Positions 37,176 to 44,920 of a DNA stretch of 64,000 bases are shown here, in pieces; within the stretch, counting starts at the first letter, position 1, and every line of letters begins with the position of its first letter. The DNA lies in the NCBI RefSeq assembly GCF_012985465.1, contig NZ_JAAQWN010000002.1:310001-374000 (forward strand), given 5' to 3'. Under the pieces are notes generated by a model. It was not told the origin of the DNA, searched no databases, and worked only from the letters and a program-made list of their open reading frames with translations. The DNA comes from Pseudomonas sp. WS 5079. Lineage in GTDB: Bacteria > Pseudomonadota > Gammaproteobacteria > Pseudomonadales > Pseudomonadaceae. The translations under genes were made by a program, and so were the position numbers.

Positions 37176-37929
37176 TGTGGGAGCTATGTGTTGTCTAGCC
37201 AAACCCGTGCTGCAAACGAGCCCCCTGTGGGAGCGGGCTTGCCCGCGATGGCGGTGGGTCAGCCAGCTTATCCGGTGCTGACACAACGCTATCGCAGGCT
37301 AGCCAGCTCCCACATTAAATTGAGTTGTCTAGCCAAACCCGTGCTGCAAACGAGCCCCCCTGTGGGAGCGGGCTTGCCCGCGATGGCGGTGGGTCAGCCA
37401 GCTTATCCGGTGCTGACACAACGCTATCGCAGGCTAGCCAGCTCCCACATTAAATTGTGTGGTCTAGCCAAACTCGTGCTGTAAACGAGATCCCCTGTGG
37501 GAGTGGGCTTGCCCGCGATGGCGGTGGGTCGGCCAGCTTATCCGGTGCTGACACAACGCTATCGCCGGCAAGCCAGCTCCCACATTAAATTCTGTTGTCT
37601 AGCCAAACCCGTGCTGCAAACGAGCCCCCCTGTGGGAGCGGGCTTGCCCGCGATGGCGGTGGGTCAGCCAGCTTATCCGGTGCTGACACAACGCTATCGC
37701 AGGCTAGCCAGCTCCCACATTAAATTGTGTTGTCTAGCCAAACTCGTGCTGTAAACGAGATCCCCTGTGGGAGCGGGCTTGCCCGCGATGGCGTTGGCTC
37801 AGCCAGCTTATCCGGTGCTGACACAACGCTATCGCTGGCAAGCCAGCTCCCACATTAAATTGTGTTGTCTAGCCAAACCCGTGCTGTAAACGAGCCCCCC
37901 TGTGGGAGTGGGCAAGCCTGCTCCCACAT
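37176..37929 (+). repeat. Tandem array of 135-bp REPIN units
   Basis: Five full units of exactly 135 bp begin with TGTGGGAG at 37226, 37361, 37496, 37631 and 37766. Each is an 89-bp REPIN plus a 46-bp spacer. Truncated units flank the array: 37176-37225 lacks the REPIN interior, and 37901-37929 is a collapsed hairpin. Spacer ends alternate between CCCGTGCTGCAAACGAG and CTCGTGCTGTAAACGAG, giving the order A-A-B-A-B-A', so a 270-bp dimer has been duplicated. The unit is a multiple of three, which makes long spurious open frames. The rest of the gap to 38131 holds only the porin's regulatory region. Confidence 0.92.
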
Positions 37930-38034
37930 CGCTCTGCGGTATCTGCGCCGACTGTTACCAAATCCGAAATAATCCATCTTGCGATTAGCCCTTTCTCTCC
38001 CCGAGCCGGCGCTTTATCCTTGCCTGCAACAAAC

Positions 38035-38046
38035 TGAAACGTTTCA
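38035..38046 (+). promoter_or_regulatory. Cra/LacI-type operator upstream of the porin
   Basis: TGAAACGTTTCA is a perfect palindrome with the half-site of LacI-family regulators and equals the optimal Cra (FruR) site. It lies 85 bp upstream of the porin ATG. PtxS sites (TGAAAC-CG-GTTTCA) share the half-sites but have a longer centre. Confidence 0.55.
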
Positions 38047-38131
38047 TCATTCAGCCAGACCTGACGAGCGTCCATCCCCCGGCCGCCGTTTGCGTACTAA
38101 AACCAAAAACTATTAAGACCTGCCCTTGCCT

Positions 38132-39469
38132 ATGCCTGCTTTCCCAACACTGCGCCTGTGCGCTGCGCTGCTGCCTTTGTGCCTGATCGACTGCGCCCAG
38201 GCCGTCCCTGCCTTTGACCATGAGTCCCCGTGGATGCTGGGTGATCTTGGCGGTTCCCGGACAGCGCTGTCTGAGCAAGGCTATGACTTCAAGATCGACT
38301 ACACAGGCGAGATGGGCAGCAACCTGCAAGGCGGCTCGGACCATGACCGCACCGCTCGCTATAGCGACCAGTGGGCCTTCGGCAGCCACTTGGATCTGCA
38401 GAAGATCCTCGGCTGGCACGACGCCGAGTTCCAACTGACGATCACCGAGCGCAGTGGCAATAACATCAGCAACGACCGCATCAACGACCCGCGGGTCGGC
38501 GGCTTTACCTCGTCCCAGGAAGTCTGGGGCCGTGGCCAGACCTGGCGCCTGACGCAGATGTGGTACCAGCAGAAATTCTTCGACCAGAAACTGGATATCA
38601 AAGCTGGGCGTTTTGGCGAAGGCGAAGACTTCAACAGCTTCCCCTGCGACTTTCAGAACCTGGCGTTCTGCGGCTCCCAGGTGGGCAATTGGGTCGGTGG
38701 CATCTGGTACAACTGGCCGGTGAGCCAATGGGCGCTGCGGGTCAAATACCACCTGACGCCCGAGCTGTACGCGCAAATCGGCGCCTTTGAGCAGAACCCG
38801 TCCAACCTCGATCGCGGCAATGGCTTCAAGCTCAGCGGCAGCGGCACCCAGGGCGCCCTGTTACCGGTGGAGCTGGTGTGGACGCCAACGTTCCACGACC
38901 TGCCGGGCGAATACCGCGCCGGCTACTACTACAGCAGCGCCAAGGCCAGCGATGTGTACAAGGACCGCCACGACCAACCCGCCGCCGTCAGTGGCGAGGC
39001 CTATCGCAGCGCCTCCAGCAAGCATGGCGTGTGGCTGGGTGTGCAGCAGCAAGTCACCAGCCTGGCCAGTGACCACTCCCGTGGCTTGAGCGTGTTCGCC
39101 AACGCGACGATGCACGATAAGAAAACCAACGCTGTGGATAACTATGTGCAGGCAGGTGTGGTCTACAAAGGCCCCTTCGATGCCCGCGCCCGCGACGATA
39201 TCGGCTTTGCCGTGGCCCGCGTGCACGTCAACCCGGCCTATCGCAAGAACGCCAAGGCCCGCAACCAGGCCCGTGCGCTCTACGATTTTGACGACGGCGC
39301 GTACCTGCCGGTGCAAGACACCGAATACAGCGCCGAGCTCTATTACGGCGTGCACGTCAGCAACTGGCTGACCGTGCGCCCGAACCTGCAATACATCCGT
39401 CATCCGGGGGCCGTCGCCCAGGTGGATGACGCGCTGGTCGGCGGGATCAAGCTGCAAGCGTCCTTTTGA
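38132..39469 (+). CDS. OprB-type carbohydrate-selective porin
   Basis: The 445-residue protein has a signal peptide (MPAFPTLRLCAALLPLCLID, cut near AQA) and an OprB beta-barrel. Early DLGGSRTALSEQGYDFKIDYTGE and later AGRFGEGEDFNSFPCDFQNLAFCG are OprB family motifs, with two cysteines spaced for a disulphide. The C-terminus ends in phenylalanine (KLQASF) for BAM recognition. It would let glucose and similar sugars into the periplasm, feeding the glucose dehydrogenase encoded 100 bp downstream, as with PA2291-PA2290 in P. aeruginosa. ATG 38132 is preferred over TTG two codons earlier. Confidence 0.9.
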   Translation: MPAFPTLRLCAALLPLCLIDCAQAVPAFDHESPWMLGDLGGSRTALSEQGYDFKIDYTGEMGSNLQGGSDHDRTARYSDQWAFGSHLDLQKILGWHDAEFQLTITERSGNNISNDRINDPRVGGFTSSQEVWGRGQTWRLTQMWYQQKFFDQKLDIKAGRFGEGEDFNSFPCDFQNLAFCGSQVGNWVGGIWYNWPVSQWALRVKYHLTPELYAQIGAFEQNPSNLDRGNGFKLSGSGTQGALLPVELVWTPTFHDLPGEYRAGYYYSSAKASDVYKDRHDQPAAVSGEAYRSASSKHGVWLGVQQQVTSLASDHSRGLSVFANATMHDKKTNAVDNYVQAGVVYKGPFDARARDDIGFAVARVHVNPAYRKNAKARNQARALYDFDDGAYLPVQDTEYSAELYYGVHVSNWLTVRPNLQYIRHPGAVAQVDDALVGGIKLQASF

Positions 39470-39569
39470 ATCGCAATAAACGCAATTAGCCCTGAACCAA
39501 GCCTGTGCGCAAACGTCATCTACAGTGAACAAGCGCGGGACTACCTTAAACGTCACGGAGAATCACACT

Positions 39570-41981
39570 ATGAGCACTGATGGTGCTTCAAGTCCAAGCC
39601 GCCTGCTGCCCAGGTTGCTGGGGATCTTGCTGCTGATCATGGGCCTGGCCTTGTTGGCCGGGGGCATCAAGCTGAGCATGCTCGGCGGGTCGCTGTACTA
39701 CCTGCTGGCCGGTATCGGCATCACCCTGACCGGCCTCCTGCTGCTGGCCACGCGCCGCGCGGCGCTGGGCCTGTACGCGGTGGTGCTGTTCGCCAGTACG
39801 CTGTGGGCCCTGTGGGAAGTCGGCCTGGACTGGTGGCAACTGGTGCCGCGCCTGGCCCTGCTGTTCGCCTTGGGCATCGTCATGCTGCTGCCGTGGTTGC
39901 GCCGTCCCCTGCTGCGTGGCCAACCCGCCCCGCTGGGCACCGGCGCGCTGAGCGTGGCCGTGGTGCTGGCCGGCGCAACCGCCATCGCCAGCCAGTTCAC
40001 CAACCCCGGTGAAATCAAGGGCCAACTGGACCGCGACGCGGTACCGGGCATGACCAATGCCGCGCCGGCCCAGGCCGATGGCGACTGGAATTCCTATGGC
40101 CGCTCGGCCTTCGGTGACCGTTACTCGCCGCTGGCGCAGATCACCCCGCAAAATGCCCACAAGCTGGTACCGGCCTGGACTTATCGCACCGGCGACCTGC
40201 CTGGCCCGGGCGACCCCGGCGAAACCACTGCGGAAAACACCCCGCTGAAAGTCAACGGCATGCTCTACGTGTGTACCCCGCACAGCCAGGTGATTGCCCT
40301 TGACCCGGATACCGGCAAGGAAATCTGGCGTTTCGACCCCAAGCTCTCGACGCAAAAAGCCGCGAACTTCAAGGGTTGGGCACACATGACCTGCCGTGGC
40401 GTGTCGTATCACGATGACGCAGCCTATGCCGCCACCGAGCAAAGCCCGGCCACCGGCGCCGCTGCGCCAGCCGCCAATGCCTGCCCGCGCCGCATCTTCC
40501 TGCCGACTGCCGACACCCGCCTGATCGCCCTGAACGCCGACACCGGCAAGATGTGTGAAGACTTCGGCGACAAAGGCCAGGTCGACCTGGGCGCCAACAT
40601 CGGCACGTTCGCCCCCGGTGGCTACTACTCCACCTCGCCGCCAGCCGTCACCAAGAACCTGGTGGTGATTGGCGGTCACGTCACCGATAACGTCTCCACC
40701 GACGAGCCGAGCGGCGTGATCCGCGCGTTCGACGTGCACACCGGCAAGCTGGTGTGGAACTGGGACAGCGGCAACCCGGACGACACCACGCCGATTGCCG
40801 AAGGCAAGACCTACACCCGCAACTCGCCCAACATGTGGTCGATGTTCGCGGTCGATGAAAAACTCGGCATGCTCTACCTGCCGATGGGCAACCAGACCCC
40901 GGACCAGTTCGGTGGCTACCGTACCCCGGCTTCCGAGCTGCATGCTGCCGGCCTGACTGCCCTGGATATCGACAGCGGTAAAGTGCGCTGGCACTTCCAG
41001 TTCACTCACCATGACCTGTGGGACATGGACGTGGGCGGCCAGCCAAGCCTGATCGACATCAAGACCGCCGCCGGCGTGAAGCAAGCCGTGATGGCCTCGA
41101 CCAAGCAAGGCAGCATCTACGTGCTCGACCGCGCAACGGGCGAGCCGGTGGTGCCGATCAACGAAATCCCGGTACCGCAAGGCGCGGTCGCGGGCGATCA
41201 CACCTCGCCAACCCAGCCCAAGTCCGACCTCAACTTCATGCCACCGCCCCTCAAGGAACGTGACATGTGGGGCGTGACCCCGTTCGACCAACTGCTGTGC
41301 CGGATCGACTTCAAGTCCCTGCGCTACGACGGCCCGTTCACCCCGCCCTCGCTGCAAGGCTCGATCGTCTACCCAGGCAACTTCGGCGTGTTCGACTGGG
41401 GCGGCATCTCGGTTGACCCGGTACGCCAGATCGCGTTCGTCAACCCAAGCTACATGGCGTTCAAGTCGACCATGATCCCGGCGGAAAAAATCGCCGCCAT
41501 GGGCCCGCGTGTCAGCGAGACCGAAGGCGTGCAGCCGAACAAAGGCACGCCTTATGGCGTGGTCCTGGAAGCGATGCTCTCGCCCATGGGCCTGCCGTGC
41601 CAGGCGCCGGCCTGGGGTTATGTGGCCGCTGTGGACTTGACCAACAACAAGACCATCTGGATGCACAAGAACGGCACCGTGCGTGACAGCTCGCCAGTGC
41701 CCATCCCCCTGAGCATGGGCGTGCCAAGCCTGGGCGGGACCTTCACCACGGCCGGTGGCGTGTCCTTCCTCAGCGGTACCCTCGACCAGTACCTGCGTGC
41801 CTATGACGTGAAAAACGGCAAGCAACTGTGGGAAGGCCGCCTGCCTGCGGGCGCGCAAACCACCCCGATGACCTACACCGGCAAGGACGGCAAGCAATAC
41901 GTGCTGGTCGTGGCGGGCGGTCATGGTTCCCTGGGGACCAAGCAGGGTGACTATGTGATGGCGTTCAAGCTGGCGGATTAA
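39570..41981 (+). CDS. gcd: Membrane-bound PQQ-dependent glucose dehydrogenase
   Basis: The 803-residue protein has five N-terminal membrane helices (about 15-135) and a large periplasmic eight-bladed propeller that binds PQQ. Visible family motifs are WNSYGRSAFGDRYSPLAQI near 172, HMTCRGVSYH near 272, NMWSMF near 422 and HHDLWDMDVGGQPSL near 480. It oxidises glucose to gluconolactone in the periplasm and passes electrons to ubiquinone; in pseudomonads this drives gluconate production. GGAG lies ten bases before ATG 39570. It follows the OprB porin and ends in a strong terminator, so porin and enzyme probably form a glucose operon. Confidence 0.95.
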   Translation: MSTDGASSPSRLLPRLLGILLLIMGLALLAGGIKLSMLGGSLYYLLAGIGITLTGLLLLATRRAALGLYAVVLFASTLWALWEVGLDWWQLVPRLALLFALGIVMLLPWLRRPLLRGQPAPLGTGALSVAVVLAGATAIASQFTNPGEIKGQLDRDAVPGMTNAAPAQADGDWNSYGRSAFGDRYSPLAQITPQNAHKLVPAWTYRTGDLPGPGDPGETTAENTPLKVNGMLYVCTPHSQVIALDPDTGKEIWRFDPKLSTQKAANFKGWAHMTCRGVSYHDDAAYAATEQSPATGAAAPAANACPRRIFLPTADTRLIALNADTGKMCEDFGDKGQVDLGANIGTFAPGGYYSTSPPAVTKNLVVIGGHVTDNVSTDEPSGVIRAFDVHTGKLVWNWDSGNPDDTTPIAEGKTYTRNSPNMWSMFAVDEKLGMLYLPMGNQTPDQFGGYRTPASELHAAGLTALDIDSGKVRWHFQFTHHDLWDMDVGGQPSLIDIKTAAGVKQAVMASTKQGSIYVLDRATGEPVVPINEIPVPQGAVAGDHTSPTQPKSDLNFMPPPLKERDMWGVTPFDQLLCRIDFKSLRYDGPFTPPSLQGSIVYPGNFGVFDWGGISVDPVRQIAFVNPSYMAFKSTMIPAEKIAAMGPRVSETEGVQPNKGTPYGVVLEAMLSPMGLPCQAPAWGYVAAVDLTNNKTIWMHKNGTVRDSSPVPIPLSMGVPSLGGTFTTAGGVSFLSGTLDQYLRAYDVKNGKQLWEGRLPAGAQTTPMTYTGKDGKQYVLVVAGGHGSLGTKQGDYVMAFKLAD

Positions 41982-41995
41982 GCGACAGCTGCAAC

Positions 41996-42023
41996 AAAAA
42001 ACCCCGGGATTCCGGGGTTTTTT
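41996..42023 (+). terminator. Intrinsic terminator of gcd
   Basis: AAAAAACCCCGG and CCGGGGTTTTTT pair perfectly around GATT, 14 bp after the gcd stop, with a six-T run. The symmetric A/T tails allow action in both directions. Confidence 0.93.
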
Positions 42024-42042
42024 ATTTGAAATACCGCTCAAA

Positions 42043-42131
42043 TGTGGGAGCTGGCTTGCCTGCGATAGCGGTGGGTCAGTGCAACATATGCCAACTGATC
42101 CACCGCTATCGCAGGCAAGCCAGCTCCCACA
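42043..42131. repeat. REPIN (TGTGGGAGCTGGC type)
   Basis: An 89-bp element with TGTGGGAGCTGGCTTGCCTG at one end and its complement at the other. It is followed by two direct copies of AAGCCCTCTCCCACAT. Confidence 0.85.
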
Positions 42132-42183
42132 CAAGCCCTCTCCCACATAAGCCCTCTCCCACATGTTGACCGCGCCGGGCCCG

Positions 42184-44520
42184 TCACACCGTGCTGCGAT
42201 CGCGGCGCATCCACATCTCAAAGGCCATGGCATTCAATGGCCGGCTGATCAGGTAGCCCTGGGCGGTATCGCAATTCCATTGTTTGAGCAGCCTCAGGCT
42301 GGGTTCGAACTCCACCCCTTCGGCCACCACCTTGAGCCCCAGGTTGTGGCTCATCTCGATGGTCGAACGCACGATCACCGCGTCGCCGCTGGTGCTGTCG
42401 AGGTTGCGCACGAACGACTGGTCGATCTTCAGTTCCTGCACCGGCAAGCGCTGCAATTGGGCCAGGGACGAGTAGCCGGTACCGAAGTCGTCCACCGACA
42501 GGCTGATGCCACAGCCGCGCAATTGCTCGAGAATGCGCAACGCCTGTTCCGGGTTGTGCATGATCGCGCTTTCGGTGATTTCGAAAATCAACTGCCCGGC
42601 CAGCACCCCGTGCAGTTCCAGCAGCTCGGTGACCCGTGGTGCCAGCCCTTCATCGCCCAGGTCGTCCACCGAAATATTCAGCGACAGCTGCACTTCCAGC
42701 CCACGCACGCTCCACTCTGCCAACTGGCGGATCGCCTCTTCGATCACCCAGTGCGTCAGGCTGGCCATGCTGCCGGAGCGTTCGGCCAGGGGGATGAATT
42801 CGGCGGGGGACACCAGGCCCAGGGTCGGGTGCTGCCAGCGCAACAGCGCCTCGGCCTGGCGCACATAGCCGTGGCGCAGGTCGAGCTTGGGTTGATAGCA
42901 CAGGAACAGTTCGTCTTCGATGGCGGCGCGGCGCAGGTCGCGGATCAGGCTGATCTGGCGTTGATGGGCGAGGTCGCGGTCCTGTTGGTAAATCTGTAAA
43001 TAGCCAGGCAGCGCGGCCGCGTCGTGACGGGCAATGGCGGCGCGGCTGATCAACTCTTCGACCTGCTGGCCATCCTCGGGGTAGGCGGCAATACCCATGC
43101 TCACTTCGTGGCGTAGTTCGTCGCCACCGACCCGCTGCGGCTCGGTCAACAGGCTGTACAGGCGGTCGGCGCGGGCCACGGCGCTGTCGAGCTTGGTGTT
43201 TTCCAGCAATACGAGGAATTCGCTGCCGGTAATGCGCGCCGCCGAATCCCCCGCCGCCAGGCTCGACAGCAGGCAGCGGCTGGCCTCACGCAGCATTTCC
43301 TCGACGCCCTGGGGGCCAAAGCCTTCGTTGATCACCCGGTAGTTTTCAATCCCCAGGTACAGCACTACCACCGGCCGCCGTGCACTGATCGCACTGCCCA
43401 GGCGTTCCATGGCCAGCGCGCGGTTGGGCAGGCCGGTCAGCGCATCGTGCAGGGCGTTGTGCGCCAACTGCCGCTCACGTACGGCAATGCCGCTTTGCAT
43501 CGCGTTGAAGGCCCGGGCCAGCAGGCCGAACTCATCTTTGCCGCGCACCGCCACTGGGGTGCGGTAATCCCCGCCGCCAATACGCTCGGCCGCCTGCACC
43601 AGGGCATCGAGAGGGCGGGACACGCGGCGCGCCATCAACAGCGCGCCCACCAGCGAGACCAGCAGGGCTGCCAGGGCGATGCCGAGAAACTGCCGGTCCA
43701 GCGGCGCAAAGGATTGCAGGGCATGGTCCAGCGGGCTTTGCAGCAAAGCCATGACTTGCCCGCCATCACCGGTGTTGGCCAGGGGCAGGACCTGGCTGAG
43801 AAAACGCTGGCCGTGCAATTCGCTCATCTGCGCCAGCTCGGCGGTACTCGATTCCTGCAGCGCCTGGATGATGGCCGGGCGGTCGGCCGAGGGCTGGGTG
43901 CTGAACAGGGTGCCCGGCTGCCCCTGGTCCATGCTCATGAACGACACCTCCAGATTGCTCAGGGAGCGCAATTCGGCGGCAAACACCTCATCCATGGAAA
44001 AGCCCATGACCACCCGCGCAATGGGCAGCGGGTCCAGCACCTCTTCCTGCACCAGCAAAAACGGCTGGCCGGCCAGGGCGACGATCAACATTTGCAGGGA
44101 GTTGCGCCGGGCATGACGCAGTGCATCGGCATAGGGGAAGGCTTGCTGCGCCGGCACGCCAGCCAGAGTGCTGACGATGACCTGGCCATCGAGCCCCAGC
44201 ACAAACACCTCGCTGGAACGGATCCCGCTGCCATGCCGGCGCAGGGCCGCGAGGATCGGTGCCGGCTGGCCCTCGGCGACCGCGCGGCGAAATTGCTCGT
44301 CCACCGTCAGCCAGTCCAGGCCGTATTGCAGGCGCCGTCCGCGCAGGTCCAGCAGGCGCTCGAACACCCGGCTGCCGGTCTCCAGTTGCACCTGGGCCTG
44401 GTTTTCCACGGCGCGGGTGGTGGCAACCTTCACGGCGAAGTACACCGCGCCCACCACCACTAGCAGCAATAACCCCAACACCCCGACCAGCCGCGTCTGG
44501 AAAGCGTGGCGCCACTTCAT
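42184..44520 (-). CDS. c-di-GMP phosphodiesterase with degenerate GGDEF
   Basis: The 778-residue protein has a membrane helix (about 10-30), a periplasmic sensor region (30-275), a second helix (278-297), HAMP (298-350), a GGDEF fold (355-510) and an EAL domain (525-770). The GGDEF site reads T431-GSEF, so cyclase activity is unlikely, though GTP sensing is possible. The EAL site is complete: E557-A-L, N615, E647, DDFGTGYSSL at 677-686, K698 and E734. It should therefore hydrolyse cyclic di-GMP in response to a periplasmic cue, favouring motility over biofilm. ATG 44520 follows AGGAGG by seven bases; upstream in-frame starts lack one. It stands alone, with a REPIN downstream. Confidence 0.9.
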   Translation of the reverse strand: MKWRHAFQTRLVGVLGLLLLVVVGAVYFAVKVATTRAVENQAQVQLETGSRVFERLLDLRGRRLQYGLDWLTVDEQFRRAVAEGQPAPILAALRRHGSGIRSSEVFVLGLDGQVIVSTLAGVPAQQAFPYADALRHARRNSLQMLIVALAGQPFLLVQEEVLDPLPIARVVMGFSMDEVFAAELRSLSNLEVSFMSMDQGQPGTLFSTQPSADRPAIIQALQESSTAELAQMSELHGQRFLSQVLPLANTGDGGQVMALLQSPLDHALQSFAPLDRQFLGIALAALLVSLVGALLMARRVSRPLDALVQAAERIGGGDYRTPVAVRGKDEFGLLARAFNAMQSGIAVRERQLAHNALHDALTGLPNRALAMERLGSAISARRPVVVLYLGIENYRVINEGFGPQGVEEMLREASRCLLSSLAAGDSAARITGSEFLVLLENTKLDSAVARADRLYSLLTEPQRVGGDELRHEVSMGIAAYPEDGQQVEELISRAAIARHDAAALPGYLQIYQQDRDLAHQRQISLIRDLRRAAIEDELFLCYQPKLDLRHGYVRQAEALLRWQHPTLGLVSPAEFIPLAERSGSMASLTHWVIEEAIRQLAEWSVRGLEVQLSLNISVDDLGDEGLAPRVTELLELHGVLAGQLIFEITESAIMHNPEQALRILEQLRGCGISLSVDDFGTGYSSLAQLQRLPVQELKIDQSFVRNLDSTSGDAVIVRSTIEMSHNLGLKVVAEGVEFEPSLRLLKQWNCDTAQGYLISRPLNAMAFEMWMRRDRSTV

Positions 44521-44609
44521 TCGCTTGCCTCCTGGCAGCGTGCCCGCGCCCCAGCTCAAGCGTCCTTTTGTCATACGCATCCCTCGCGACTGCAGACCCG
44601 GTGTCAAAT

Positions 44610-44634
44610 AAATGCCCGTTCTCTCGGGGCATTT
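44610..44634 (-). other. Short hairpin in the gap 44521-44920
   Basis: AAATGCCC and GGGCATTT pair around a 9-nt loop, about 90 bp upstream of the phosphodiesterase start. It may sit in that gene's leader. Apart from this and the heat-shock promoter, the 400-bp gap shows no gene. Confidence 0.35.
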
Positions 44635-44861
44635 GGAAAACCCAGATTAGCCGCAGCCGGGCAGAAGTAAACCTAATAAATGCGGGCGCCTGGCTGACAT
44701 TATTTTGACGACAGATCACCGTCTAAACCCCGCAGGCAGGCCTCAAATCGCCGTGTTTTTTTGCGCAAGAGAGTGCCGGTGCGCGGTGACTTGCCCGTTC
44801 CCGCAGCGGCACCGCGCTGACGTCGAAATATCATGCAATTTGTTGCTAACCACCCGCCGCC

Positions 44862-44890
44862 ATTGAAACCACCGCTCACCTGCCCCATCT
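44862..44890 (+). promoter_or_regulatory. Heat-shock (sigma-32) promoter of asrA
   Basis: ATTGAAA (44862-44868) and CCCCATCT (44883-44890) are separated by 14 bp, a near-consensus match to the sigma-32 pattern CTTGAAA-(11-16)-CCCCATNT. It ends 30 bp before the asrA start. Confidence 0.8.
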
Positions 44891-44920
44891 AACCTCCATA
44901 CTTCACTATGCAGGTGCCCC

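Noticed and set aside
37188..37754. Repeated open frames in the 135-bp array that look like a repetitive protein
   Set aside because: The unit length is a multiple of three, so REPIN DNA stays open by arithmetic. The 'protein' is translated REP sequence without ribosome binding site or homology.
37176..37929. CRISPR-like periodic array
   Set aside because: Units are 135 bp and repeat over their whole length, with no short repeats separated by unique spacers and no cas genes.
39588..42233. 881-codon frame antisense to gcd
   Set aside because: It crosses the gcd terminator and a REPIN, and gcd is certain.
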